64,000 bases of DNA, taken from NCBI GenBank assembly GCA_905197665.1, contig CAJJZP010000006.1, forward strand, positions 52,756-116,755, in the 5' to 3' direction. Made by a program: the position numbers and the translations under genes. The stretch is from an uncultured Collinsella sp. Lineage in GTDB: Bacteria; Actinomycetota; Coriobacteriia; Coriobacteriales; Coriobacteriaceae. Positions within the stretch are counted from its first letter, which is position 1. The number at the start of each line of letters is the position of its first letter. Below are positions 42,756 through 52,653 of the stretch, piece by piece. Under the pieces are notes generated by a model that was not told where the DNA came from, ran no database searches, and saw only the letters and a list, made by a program, of their open reading frames with translations.

Positions 42756-43724
42756 ATGCCGCTCATCTCCATCGTCGTGCCGTGTTACAACGAGCAGGAA
42801 TCACTTCCGATCTTTCTCAAAGAGCTCGATGGCGTCGTTCGCATCATGACCCGGCAAGACCCCGGCATCTCCTTTGAAGCCGTCCTCATCGACGATGGCT
42901 CGGCAGACAAAACGCTCGCCGTCATGAAGGCAGAAGCTGCGGCGGCGCATCCATACGCCATCCGCTGGCACTCTTTCTCGCGCAACTTTGGCAAGGAGGC
43001 GGCACTACTCGCCGGACTCCAGCACGCAAAGGGCGACTATGCCGCCACCATGGATGCCGACATGCAGGACCCGCCCTCGCTCCTGCCGCAGATGTACGAG
43101 ATCTTGCAAACCGAAGACTACGACAACGTCGCCACACGTAGGACCACCCGCGAAGGCGAGCCTCCCATCAGGTCGTTCTGCGCCCGTATGTTCTACAAGA
43201 TCATCAACCGCATTTCCAAGGCCGACATCGTCGACGGAGCACGCGATTTTAGGCTCATGAAGCGACCTATGGTCAACGCCATCATCTCCATGGGCGAATA
43301 CAACCGATTCTCCAAAGGCATTTACGGCTGGGTGGGCTTCAAAACCAAATGGCTCCCCTACGTAAACGTCAACCGCGTGGCCGGCGAGACCAAATGGAGC
43401 TTTTGGTCGCTGCTCCTCTATTCCATCGACGGCATCGTCGCGTTTTCCACGGCGCCGCTCTCCCTCGCCGCCCTCACAGGTATCGTCTTCTGCCTCATCG
43501 CTATTCTGGGATTCGTCGTCATCCTAGTAAAGACGCTTGTCTGGGGCGACCCCGTCGGCGGATGGCCGTCGCTCGCCTGCCTCATAACACTGTTTGGCGG
43601 CATGCAGCTTCTGTGCTTAGGAATCATAGGTGAATACTTGGCAAAAGCCTACTTGGAAACCAAGCGACGTCCCATCTATATCATTCGAGAATCCAACGAG
43701 GAATCTGATGACACGGCCCAATAA
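42756..43724 (+). CDS. GtrB/CsbB-like polyprenol-phosphate glycosyltransferase
   Basis: 322 residues. LISIVVPCYNEQESLPIFL, the SRNFGKEAALLAGL segment, the metal-binding MDADMQDPP and two C-terminal membrane segments are typical of GtrB/YfdH/CsbB enzymes that load a sugar onto undecaprenyl phosphate. It overlaps the YfhO-type gene by 17 nt, reproducing the csbB-yfhO pairing known from Bacillus, where the lipid-linked sugar is used to decorate a wall polymer outside the cell. Confidence 0.88.
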   Translation: MPLISIVVPCYNEQESLPIFLKELDGVVRIMTRQDPGISFEAVLIDDGSADKTLAVMKAEAAAAHPYAIRWHSFSRNFGKEAALLAGLQHAKGDYAATMDADMQDPPSLLPQMYEILQTEDYDNVATRRTTREGEPPIRSFCARMFYKIINRISKADIVDGARDFRLMKRPMVNAIISMGEYNRFSKGIYGWVGFKTKWLPYVNVNRVAGETKWSFWSLLLYSIDGIVAFSTAPLSLAALTGIVFCLIAILGFVVILVKTLVWGDPVGGWPSLACLITLFGGMQLLCLGIIGEYLAKAYLETKRRPIYIIRESNEESDDTAQ

Positions 43725-46119
43725 CAGCACGTTCAAGAATGTGGCGTTCTACGCCGCCTGCTTCGCATTTTCCGTCGCACTCTTTGTCGCACTTGCAGTG
43801 GCAGGGCATGTCTACCCCTTTGGCGACAACTCATTTCTCACCAACGATCTCAAATACCAATACATCGACTTCTTCGCGTGGTTTCGCCGCGTCCTTTTAG
43901 GAGAGGCAAACCTTCGCTATTCCTTCTCGCAAGGACTCGGCATGAACACATGGGGGCTCTATAGCTACTACCTCGCCAGCCCCTTCAACCTGCTCTGTGT
44001 GCTGTTTCCCGCAGACAAGCTGACGCTTTTCATATTTGCCATAACCGCGCTCAAACTGGGCTGCATCCACATCAGCAGCGCTTGGTATGTGCAAAAGCGC
44101 TTTGACCTGTCCAAGCCCGCAGCATTCCCGCTTTCCCTCTCGTTCACGTTTTGCAGCTGGACCATCAGCAACCTGCGCAACCCTCTCTGGATCGATTGCC
44201 TCATCCTGCTGCCCATCTGCGCCTACGGATGCCACGAGCTCATCCGCAAGCGGCGCATGATCCGCCTCGTCATCGCAACGGCGCTCAATGTCATGTTCTG
44301 CTGGTATACGGCCTACATCAGCATCCTGTTCCTCTGCATCTTCGTATTGGTCGAATTTGTCGATTATGTTGCAGAAAAAGGATTTAGCTGGAAGCTCATG
44401 CTCGATCGGGCCCTGCGATTCGCCGGGGCCATCGTGCTTGGACTGCTTCTGTCCGCCTGGACCTTTTTGCCGACCATCCTTGCCATGTCCAAGGGCGGTC
44501 CCGTTCTAGCACTTGGCCCCCTACTTAAAACCAGCCTCAAGTCGGTCATCAGGGGCTTTCTTCCCTGCATGTGGGTAAGCAACGAAAGCACACCGCAGTT
44601 CTATTGCGGCATCATCATGATGCTGCTTGCGGTGAGCCTGCTGGTTAACCGCACGGTTTCAATCAAGACGCGCATCGCAACACTCGTCGTCACGATAATC
44701 CTGGTCGCAAGCTCCGTTTTGAGCCCGCTCGAGTACATCTGGTGCGGCATGCGCGTTCCCAACGGCTTCTACTCGCGCACGGCTTTTTTGCTGAGCTTCT
44801 TTGCGCTGTGGGCCGCAGGATACGCGCTGCAGGCGCTCAAAAACCAGCCCAAATTGCGTCAAGCCTATCGCCCCGTCGTCATCATGCCCCTCCTGGCACT
44901 AACCGCCATTGAGTTGTTTGCCAACGCCCATGTCATTTGGAATCAGCTGTACGTAGGCTATTCCGAAGAAGCCAACAGTACCTATGTCGCCACCGCGACC
45001 GACACGATCACGGCCATTCAAGACCAGACTTCGGCGTCGTTCTATCGCATTGACCGCACGACCACACGCGTCGACAGCGCCGCCCTCAACGAAGGCCTGG
45101 CGCTTGGATACAACCAGTTGTCTTCGTATTCGTCTGCCAACAACCCGCAGGCCATCGCACTGCTCAACTCCCTTGGATACAGCAGCGTCGGCGAATTCTC
45201 GACCCGTTATGCCGAGCCCATTCTCGCCGTCGATGCCCTACTGGGAGTCAAGTATGCCATTCCCGAGAACGCGCCTGCGGGATACGTTTCGACCAAGACG
45301 AATCAGGTCGACTCCACAAGCGCGGTGTACGAGAACCCCTATGCGCTCAGCATTGGCGTTGCAGCCTCAAGCGATATCCAAAACAGCACGCTGAAAAACG
45401 AGAACCCCTTCGAAAAGCAGAACGACCTCTACAGCAAAATCCTAGGCCGCGAGGTCAATCTCTATACCAAGATCGAGGCCACGAGCACGGAGAATAGCGA
45501 TAGCTTAAAGCAATGGAGCGTTACTGTACCGGCAAGCTCCATCGGGTATCTCTACATCAACAAAGATACGACTGCCGGCAGTTATTGGCCCGTCACCCTT
45601 ACCATCGACCAGCGAACGATCGAAAACGAGGCCTGGAGATTCGACAATAATGTCCGCCAGATTGCGGATGCATCGGACGCCCCGAGCCAGCATACGGTGT
45701 CAATCGGAGTCGCGGAGGGCTATACAGACATGCCCCAAGACAACGAGCCGGTCTTTTACGCCCTCAATCTGGACGTTTTCGAGCAGATTATTAGCGAGCT
45801 TAAGACGAGCGAGTTTATTCCGACGGTTTTTAAGGACGGAAGGATCGAAGGCGAGTATACCGCCAAGGATGATGGCAACCTGCTGCTGAGCGTTCCGTAC
45901 GATGAGGGCTGGAACGTAACGGTAAACGGAACCGCCGCAGAACTAACGCCCGCCGCCGATAAGGGCTTGTCATCCCTGAACATGCAAAGAGGCGCGAATA
46001 GGATCGTGATGACCTACAAGACTCCGGGCGCCCTTGCGGGGCTTGCAGTGAGTCTGGCGACCGCCGCCGTCCTTGTTGCAGCGGGGTTATTCACCAGGCA
46101 TAAGAAAAGCCGCCGTTAA
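43708..46119 (+). CDS. YfhO-family membrane glycosyltransferase
   Basis: 803 residues from ATG 43708 (GAGG 8 nt upstream). About 12 membrane segments with YfhO motifs: PFGDNSFLTNDLKYQYIDFF, then SFSQGLGMNTWGLYSYYLASPFN. An extracytoplasmic domain of about 300 residues and a final membrane segment close to a basic end (RHKKSRR) follow. YfhO proteins transfer sugars from polyprenol phosphate to surface polymers. The preceding GtrB/CsbB-like gene would supply the donor. Confidence 0.88.
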   Translation: MTRPNNSTFKNVAFYAACFAFSVALFVALAVAGHVYPFGDNSFLTNDLKYQYIDFFAWFRRVLLGEANLRYSFSQGLGMNTWGLYSYYLASPFNLLCVLFPADKLTLFIFAITALKLGCIHISSAWYVQKRFDLSKPAAFPLSLSFTFCSWTISNLRNPLWIDCLILLPICAYGCHELIRKRRMIRLVIATALNVMFCWYTAYISILFLCIFVLVEFVDYVAEKGFSWKLMLDRALRFAGAIVLGLLLSAWTFLPTILAMSKGGPVLALGPLLKTSLKSVIRGFLPCMWVSNESTPQFYCGIIMMLLAVSLLVNRTVSIKTRIATLVVTIILVASSVLSPLEYIWCGMRVPNGFYSRTAFLLSFFALWAAGYALQALKNQPKLRQAYRPVVIMPLLALTAIELFANAHVIWNQLYVGYSEEANSTYVATATDTITAIQDQTSASFYRIDRTTTRVDSAALNEGLALGYNQLSSYSSANNPQAIALLNSLGYSSVGEFSTRYAEPILAVDALLGVKYAIPENAPAGYVSTKTNQVDSTSAVYENPYALSIGVAASSDIQNSTLKNENPFEKQNDLYSKILGREVNLYTKIEATSTENSDSLKQWSVTVPASSIGYLYINKDTTAGSYWPVTLTIDQRTIENEAWRFDNNVRQIADASDAPSQHTVSIGVAEGYTDMPQDNEPVFYALNLDVFEQIISELKTSEFIPTVFKDGRIEGEYTAKDDGNLLLSVPYDEGWNVTVNGTAAELTPAADKGLSSLNMQRGANRIVMTYKTPGALAGLAVSLATAAVLVAAGLFTRHKKSRR

Positions 46120-46134
46120 AGAACGGCGGCTTTT
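46105..46134. terminator. Bidirectional terminator after the YfhO gene
   Basis: A perfect 13-bp stem (46105-46117 with 46122-46134), loop AAAG, with A tract and T tract on the two sides. It overlaps the YfhO stop codon and also ends the converging rhamnose operon. Confidence 0.85.
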
Positions 46135-46156
46135 ACGCTCGAAAAGTTAATAGCGG

Positions 46157-47611
46157 CTAGAGCGTCTTGAGGTACTCCCCCAGCTCTTCTTCCCAGTCGG
46201 GCATGTGGAAGCCGACCGACTCGAGCCTGGACAGGTCGAGCGCGGAGTGGACCGGGCGCGGGGCGACGGGGCCGGCGGCGTTCGCGTAGTAGTCGGCGGT
46301 CGAAACCGGCACGACCTTCTCCCCGTTGCCGTTGGCGGCCTCGAAGACGGCGCGGGCGATGTCCGCCCAGGACTTCACCGCGCCGGAGCCGGTGCAGTCG
46401 TAGGTGCCGTAGGGGGCCTTCGCGTCCAGCACGTGGAAGATCGCCTCGGCCATGTCGCGCGTGAAGGTCAGGCGGCCCAGCTGGTCGTCCACGACGGTGA
46501 CCTGCATGAGCTTGTCCTCCGGGTCGGCGACGCGGTCGGAGAGACCCTTCATGGTCTTGACGAAGTTGTGGCCCTCGCCGATGACCCAGCTGGAGCGCAT
46601 GATGTAGTGCTTGGGGCAGTTCGCCACGGCGATGTCGCCGGCGGCCTTGGTCTGGCCGTAGACGGACAGCGGGCTGAGGGGCTCGTCCTCGGTGTGCACC
46701 TCGGCCGTGCCGTCGAAGACGTAGTCGGAGGACACGTGGACGAGCGTGATCCCGTGCCCGGCGCAGGTGCGTGCGAGAAGGGCCGGCCCGGTGGCGTTGG
46801 CCTTCCAGGCGGTCACGCGGCCCTCGGGGGTCTCGGCCCTGTCCACGGCCGTGTAGGCGCCGCAGTTGATGACCGTGCCGTAGAGCGACCAGTCGTACTG
46901 CGAATAGGCGTCCGGGTCGGACATGTCGAAGGTGTCGATGTCGCAGAAGTCGAAGTCCTTGGCGACGCCGCGCTCCTCGGCGAGCGCACGTACCGCGCGG
47001 CCCAGCTGGCCGTTACAGCCGGTGACGAGGGTGCGCTTCGGCGCCATGGGGACGACGTCCTTGAGCATCGGGTGGTTGAGGTCGGCCTCGGATACGACGG
47101 CTTGGTCGAGAGGGATCGGCCACTCGATGGCGAGCTCCGGGTCGGCGAGGTTCACGAAGGTGTAGGTCCTCTTGAGCTCCAGCGACCAGTGGGCGTCCAC
47201 CAGGTACGTGTAGGCGGTGCCGTCCTCCAGGGCCTGGAAGGAGTTGCCCACGCCGCGCGGGACGTAGATGGCCCTGGACGGGTCCAGGGTGCAGGTGAAC
47301 ACCTTGCCGTAGGTGGCGCTGCCCTCGCGCAGGTCCACCCAGGCGCCGAAGACCGAGCCGCGGGCCACGGAGATGAACTTGTCCCAGGGCTCCGCGTGGA
47401 TGCCGCGGGTGACGCCGCGGCTGTCGTTGTAGGAGACGTTGTTCTGGACGACGCGGAGGTCCGGGATGCCCAGGGCGCACATCTTGGCGCGCTGCCAGTT
47501 CTCCTTGAACCAGCCGCGCGAGTCGCCGTGGACGGCGAGGTCGACGACCTTGAGGCCCCCGATGCCGGTCTCGGTGACGGAGAGGTCCTTCTCGAATGCG
47601 ATGTCTGCCAT
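46157..47611 (-). CDS. rfbC-rfbD: Fused dTDP-4-keto-6-deoxyglucose 3,5-epimerase / dTDP-4-dehydrorhamnose reductase
   Basis: 484 residues. Residues 1-195 are RmlC-like (DSRGWFKENWQRAKM, NVSYNDSRGVTRGIHAEPWDKF with the catalytic His, VPRGVGNSFQAL). Residues about 205-484 are RmlD-like (VTGCNGQLGRAVRAL, INCGAYTAVDRAE, HVSSDYVFDG, the catalytic YGQTK). Together they complete dTDP-L-rhamnose after RfbA and RfbB. The ATG 47611 is used; the frame continues upstream into rfbB antiphase sequence with no family match. Very G/C-rich codon use. Confidence 0.93.
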   Translation of the reverse strand: MADIAFEKDLSVTETGIGGLKVVDLAVHGDSRGWFKENWQRAKMCALGIPDLRVVQNNVSYNDSRGVTRGIHAEPWDKFISVARGSVFGAWVDLREGSATYGKVFTCTLDPSRAIYVPRGVGNSFQALEDGTAYTYLVDAHWSLELKRTYTFVNLADPELAIEWPIPLDQAVVSEADLNHPMLKDVVPMAPKRTLVTGCNGQLGRAVRALAEERGVAKDFDFCDIDTFDMSDPDAYSQYDWSLYGTVINCGAYTAVDRAETPEGRVTAWKANATGPALLARTCAGHGITLVHVSSDYVFDGTAEVHTEDEPLSPLSVYGQTKAAGDIAVANCPKHYIMRSSWVIGEGHNFVKTMKGLSDRVADPEDKLMQVTVVDDQLGRLTFTRDMAEAIFHVLDAKAPYGTYDCTGSGAVKSWADIARAVFEAANGNGEKVVPVSTADYYANAAGPVAPRPVHSALDLSRLESVGFHMPDWEEELGEYLKTL

Positions 47612-47647
47612 GTGGGAAAAGCTCCTATCGAAGAGGTTGGATAACCG

Positions 47648-47708
47648 GGGGCGCCCGCGCGGGGACGCAGGATCATCCCCATGCCCTGCGGCCCCGTGCG
47701 GGCGCCCC
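47648..47708. repeat. Long G/C stem-loop between rfbB and rfbC-rfbD
   Basis: Arms 47648-47664 and 47692-47708 pair over 17 bp (one G-U in RNA), with a further 6-bp inner stem (47666-47671 with 47685-47690) after a single-base internal loop. No T tract follows on the minus strand. It may pause transcription, mark an RNA processing site or stabilise the rfbB mRNA end. Confidence 0.7.
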
Positions 47709-47733
47709 GCGGTGCGGTTCGCCGGGGTTCGGC

Positions 47734-48819
<1,086 letters not shown>

Positions 48820-48828
48820 TCAACAAAA

Positions 48829-49803
48829 CTATCGGACATTTCGGCATGCGATAAGAGCCATGACCTTCGCAGAATTACTTCCCCTACAAAACGCCTCCGG
48901 AATGCAGTCTTTGTCGTACCGGAAGACCGAATTCCCAGTTTTATCGCGTAAGTACTTATAGAAGAAGTCTTCCCAGCTTTTAAACTTCTCACTGTTTACA
49001 AAGGCTTCTGGGGTTTCCAAAACCGCCTTAACATCTAACCCTGAAATTACGCCAGAGCTCAGCAGAAGCCACTCGAATGACTCGGGAAGACAAACCGTAA
49101 CAGTATCGCGATGAATGTCTTGCAGCTTAAGGACGCGGTCCGCATAGCACCCAAATGCCGCTCCGTCCGCGACAACAAACACGCGATCGTCGAAATGCTG
49201 ATCCAACCAGCCCAAAATCGCGCTGTTCGTCATGGCCGAAGCACAGGTAAGCTCACTATCAGCGAAATGCCGTTCAAAGAACTGGAAACCAGACTTACTG
49301 TCCTCGCATAGAAGGATAGAAAAGTCCTGTTTTGGCGCCGATCGGGAAATAGCATAACGATGATTTCCGCGATCTTGATAAACAGGGACGAAGGAATGGT
49401 ATTTTCCGCTCGTCTTAATCTTGTAAATCTCATCCACGCTATACGGAAGATTGGGGAAATCGGCCCTTGAGATCAGCACGAAATAATTCGAGGAATACAG
49501 CACATGATGGGCAAACTCATCAGAATGGATCTCTTTTAAGCCCTCATCGACAAATACAATCGAGTCATGAACGGACGAAAGCTGGTTTCGCCAATCATAA
49601 TCGGTCAGGGCGACACAGGGACAATCGCATTGCAAGGAGACACCCGACTGCTCGCCCGTTCGCATGTAGTCTGCGACCATGTCAAACAGTGTCGTCTTAC
49701 CCGTGCCACTATCGCCACGCACAATAGTGATGTTCCGCTTGATGGTAAATGTGTACTTAGTTCCCCTGCGGCGGGAAATCTTAACGAGATGCGAACCGTT
49801 CAT
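48829..49803 (-). CDS. P-loop ATPase of unknown function with possible TOPRIM-like half
   Basis: 324 residues, not assigned to a characterised family. Walker A is GDSGTGKTT (30-38, K36) and Walker B is SIVFVDEG (81-88). A possible arginine-finger-type stretch YFVLISRADF is near 107-116. The second half (about 160-324) begins FSILLCEDSKSGFQFFE with E167 and continues to VFVVADGAAFG with D213, an order that recalls a TOPRIM fold, though this is a guess from motifs. It lies 9 nt after the DUF4869-like gene on the same strand. It is A/T richer than the rfb genes on both sides, with no signal peptide or membrane segment. Confidence 0.7.
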   Translation of the reverse strand: MNGSHLVKISRRRGTKYTFTIKRNITIVRGDSGTGKTTLFDMVADYMRTGEQSGVSLQCDCPCVALTDYDWRNQLSSVHDSIVFVDEGLKEIHSDEFAHHVLYSSNYFVLISRADFPNLPYSVDEIYKIKTSGKYHSFVPVYQDRGNHRYAISRSAPKQDFSILLCEDSKSGFQFFERHFADSELTCASAMTNSAILGWLDQHFDDRVFVVADGAAFGCYADRVLKLQDIHRDTVTVCLPESFEWLLLSSGVISGLDVKAVLETPEAFVNSEKFKSWEDFFYKYLRDKTGNSVFRYDKDCIPEAFCRGSNSAKVMALIACRNVR

Positions 49804-49812
49804 AAGCAGTAC

Positions 49813-50250
49813 CTACAGATACGGAATCGACTCGTGAATCAATTCGGCCATGTTGTGAACGATTCGGCCGCTATTCACGACTTTAATTTTAAAATCCTCG
49901 CGACCAAAGTCCATCACATGATAGAGATTCACAACGAGCTTGCGGTCTTTCGCCATGTCAAGAATCCACTTGGCACAGTTGTCACCACAGGTAGAGGCGT
50001 TAAAAATATGCTTACGATCAAATCTCATAAGCAGCAGCGTTTTCACGCCACCAGAAAGCTGGAGTGGGGAGATGGATCCAAGCACGGGGCTTTCGATGAC
50101 GTTTTCGGAGACAACATCCGATCGATCGACATCTTTAATTATCGAGACTGCATAGGGATCCGTAATCCAAGTAGACCGGTAAGAGTTTTTGAAATATGTC
50201 GCTGTGTTGTAAATCGCTTCTGGCATATCGCCAAAGTAGACGCTTAACAC
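49813..50250 (-). CDS. DUF4869-like small protein
   Basis: 145 residues from GTG 50250, preferred because GGGAGT lies 4 nt upstream and the protein then begins LSVYFGDMPEAIYNTATYF; a TTG at 50262 would add four residues. Blocks SPLQLSGGVKTLLLM and FNASTCGDNCAKWIL (with a CX3C pair) look highly conserved in style and match my memory of DUF4869, which has no known function. It is the upstream partner of the ATPase gene. Together they interrupt the rhamnose genes. Confidence 0.7.
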   Translation of the reverse strand: MLSVYFGDMPEAIYNTATYFKNSYRSTWITDPYAVSIIKDVDRSDVVSENVIESPVLGSISPLQLSGGVKTLLLMRFDRKHIFNASTCGDNCAKWILDMAKDRKLVVNLYHVMDFGREDFKIKVVNSGRIVHNMAELIHESIPYL

Positions 50251-50298
50251 ATCCACTCCCAATCATATTATCTTTATGGTCAACGTAATCATAACGAA

Positions 50299-50326
50299 AG
50301 GGGCCACCAGATAAACGGTGACCCCT
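50299..50326 (-). terminator. Terminator after rfbA
   Basis: A 10-bp stem with one mismatch (50299-50308 with 50317-50326) and an 8-nt loop; the right arm and the bases after it read CCCCTTTCGTT on the minus strand. It separates rfbA from the DUF4869-ATPase pair, which must therefore have its own start of transcription or depend on read-through. Confidence 0.6.
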
Positions 50327-50345
50327 AAAAGAAAACAAGCTGGCG

Positions 50346-51245
50346 CTAGTACTCGCGCGGGCTGTTGACGATCTCGCCGGCGGCGACCTTCTTCAGGTGC
50401 TGCCCGTAGACCGACTTGCCGTAGGCCTTGGCGGCTTCCTCCAGCTCGGCGGTCGTGATCCAGCCGTTCTCCCAGGCGATCTCCTCGGGCACGGACACGG
50501 GCAGGTCCTGGGAGTGCTCCACGGCGCGGACGAACTCCGCCGCCTCGTGCAGGCTCTCCATGGTGCCGGTGTCCAGCCACGCGTAGCCGCGGCCGAGGGT
50601 GACCACGGACAGCGTCCCCTCCTCCAGGTACATCTGGTTGAGCGTGGTGATCTCGAGCTCGCCGCGGGCCGAGGGCTCCACCCTATGCGCCTTGGCGGCC
50701 ACGTCGCCCGGGTAGAAGTACAGGCCGGTGACGGCGTAGGAGCTCTTGGGGCGCTCGGGCTTCTCCTCGATGGAGACGGCCCTCCCCTCGCGGTCGAACT
50801 CCACGACGCCGAAGCGCTCGGGGTCGTCCACGTGGTAGCCGAAGACCGTGGCGCGGCCCGACTCGGCGTTCTGGACGGCGCGCGTCAGGTGGCGGGACAG
50901 GCCGTTGCCGTAGAAGATGTTGTCGCCCAGCACCAGGGCGCACGGCTCTCCGCCGATGAAGTCCTCGCCGATGGTGAAGGCCTGCGCCAGGCCGTCCGGC
51001 GAGGGCTGCTCCGCGTAGGAGAGGTTCACGCCGTAGCGCGAGCCGTCCCCGAGCAGGCGCTCGAAGTTGGGCAGGTCGGTCGGGGTGGAGATGACCAAGA
51101 TGTCCCGGATGCCCGCCAGCATGAGGGTGGACAGCGGGTAGTAGATCATGGGCTTGTCGTAGACCGGCAGCAGCTGCTTGGAGGTCACGAGCGTGAGCGG
51201 GTACAGGCGGGTGCCGGACCCGCCGGCGAGGATGATGCCTTTCAT
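50346..51245 (-). CDS. rfbA: Glucose-1-phosphate thymidylyltransferase
   Basis: First step of dTDP-L-rhamnose synthesis. 299 residues with the nucleotidyltransferase signature [16 protein letters not shown], then [29 protein letters not shown] and [13 protein letters not shown] with GGAGG 7 nt upstream. Its codon use matches rfbB and rfbC-rfbD but it is separated from them by the two-gene ATPase module. Confidence 0.96.
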   Translation of the reverse strand: MKGIILAGGSGTRLYPLTLVTSKQLLPVYDKPMIYYPLSTLMLAGIRDILVISTPTDLPNFERLLGDGSRYGVNLSYAEQPSPDGLAQAFTIGEDFIGGEPCALVLGDNIFYGNGLSRHLTRAVQNAESGRATVFGYHVDDPERFGVVEFDREGRAVSIEEKPERPKSSYAVTGLYFYPGDVAAKAHRVEPSARGELEITTLNQMYLEEGTLSVVTLGRGYAWLDTGTMESLHEAAEFVRAVEHSQDLPVSVPEEIAWENGWITTAELEEAAKAYGKSVYGQHLKKVAAGEIVNSPREY

Positions 51246-51284
51246 GTAGTCCTCCGTGTCATATAACTCATTTTGTTACGACTT

Positions 51285-51312
51285 ATATAATAAACTCTAT
51301 CGGTCATATCAA
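51285..51312 (-). promoter_or_regulatory. Promoter of rfbA
   Basis: On the minus strand TTGATA (51307-51312) and TTATAT (51285-51290) are separated by 16 bp, 40 nt upstream of the ATG. The plus strand also carries TATAAT at 51286-51291, which may serve the divergent DUF4422 gene. Confidence 0.55.
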
Positions 51313-51384
51313 TTAAAAATATATGAGCGATACCCATTGAACAGGGCATCTAATTGCCTCGGCACGGAAAGAGCGTCAGGAACA

Positions 51385-52578
51385 GTGAAGATTTACATCG
51401 CAGCCCATAAGCACTTTGACATTGATGCACAGGCGCCTTACCAGCCGCTCTTCGTCGGGGCAAGCTCCATTCCAACGAAAAATCGACAAGCTGGATGGCT
51501 GTACGACGATCAAGGCGATAATATTTCCCAGAAAAACAAGCACTACTGTGAGCTTACCGGCCTCTATTGGATATGGAAGAATTCTCCTGAGTCGATAGTT
51601 GGGCTCACGCATTATCGAAGGGCATTTGAGTCCCCCAACGACTCGAAGCAGATGCTCAGAGACTATGAAATTGAGAACATTCTTACCAAGCATGACTGCA
51701 TTGTTGCAGCCAAAGAACCCTGCACAAGCTCAATCGGGTGCAACTTAATCACTGTTGCTGAGCAGTATAGAATGATCCACTCTTCGACAGATCTGCTACA
51801 GGCAAGGGAAATCATCAGGACGAAATGCCCTGGCTACTTGGATGCTTTTGATGAAGCAATTTGTGAGGAGTGCTCTTTTTCGCCATGCAATATGTTTATT
51901 TGTAAAAAGGAACTGATGGACAGATATTGTAAGTGGCTTTTCAAAATTGAAAAACAACTTGATAAGCGAATTGACTATATAAGTGGTCGCGATAGCTATC
52001 AACAAAGGATGCCTGGCTTTATCTCAGAACGACTATTCAATGTCTTCCTTAAAAAGGAAGACATAAGATGCTATGAATGCCGCATCTTTAACCCAATAAA
52101 TAAAGAGGCCCTCACGATCGATCAAAGCGCGTGGCCTCAAAGGAGACCGCAACTTACGTGCGCTTGCTCTACGAATGCAATATTTAACGGAGCAGACTAT
52201 TCATCTGTATTTGATTATTCCTTTTATGTAAATCATTACGAGGATCTATTCGATAGATATAAAGACGACCCCCATGGAGCGCTGGAACATTTCATTGCAA
52301 TCGGCATTAACGAACATCGAGTTGCGCATCCTCATTTTTCTATTGGCTCTCTTCTGAATGGAAATCCCGATTTAAGAAGTAAGTGCAGTGGAAATCTCGA
52401 AGCAACGCAAATGTATATAGCGAATCCTAAAGAGTATATGCATCCAATTGGGTATGAAAACATTCATCCGCTAGACGAGCAAAGCAATTCGACTACGGCC
52501 ACATGGCATGAACGTCGAATTACAGCAGCGCGCATCCGATACCAAGAAAGAATAGAGAGGCTACCCGTACTGGGCTAA
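51385..52578 (+). CDS. DUF4422 glycosyltransferase-like protein with extra C-terminal domain
   Basis: 397 residues from GTG 51385 (AGGA 5 nt upstream), where the family start KIYIAAHKHFD begins. The DUF4422 region (1-235) includes YCELTGLYWIWKN and GLTHYRRAFE and is thought to be a glycosyltransferase. Residues about 270-375 form a separate segment with FDYSFYVNHYEDLFDRYKDDP and ALEHFIAIGINEHRVAHPHF, which looks like a repeat type sometimes attached to surface-glycan enzymes. A/T-rich codon use compared with rfbA. Confidence 0.8.
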   Translation: MKIYIAAHKHFDIDAQAPYQPLFVGASSIPTKNRQAGWLYDDQGDNISQKNKHYCELTGLYWIWKNSPESIVGLTHYRRAFESPNDSKQMLRDYEIENILTKHDCIVAAKEPCTSSIGCNLITVAEQYRMIHSSTDLLQAREIIRTKCPGYLDAFDEAICEECSFSPCNMFICKKELMDRYCKWLFKIEKQLDKRIDYISGRDSYQQRMPGFISERLFNVFLKKEDIRCYECRIFNPINKEALTIDQSAWPQRRPQLTCACSTNAIFNGADYSSVFDYSFYVNHYEDLFDRYKDDPHGALEHFIAIGINEHRVAHPHFSIGSLLNGNPDLRSKCSGNLEATQMYIANPKEYMHPIGYENIHPLDEQSNSTTATWHERRITAARIRYQERIERLPVLG

Positions 52579-52653
52579 TTCAATGTAAGAATAAACCCTA
52601 GATCAAAGTGAAATAGCACAGACATCTTCAGTGCAACGGAAAGGTAAATTGAA

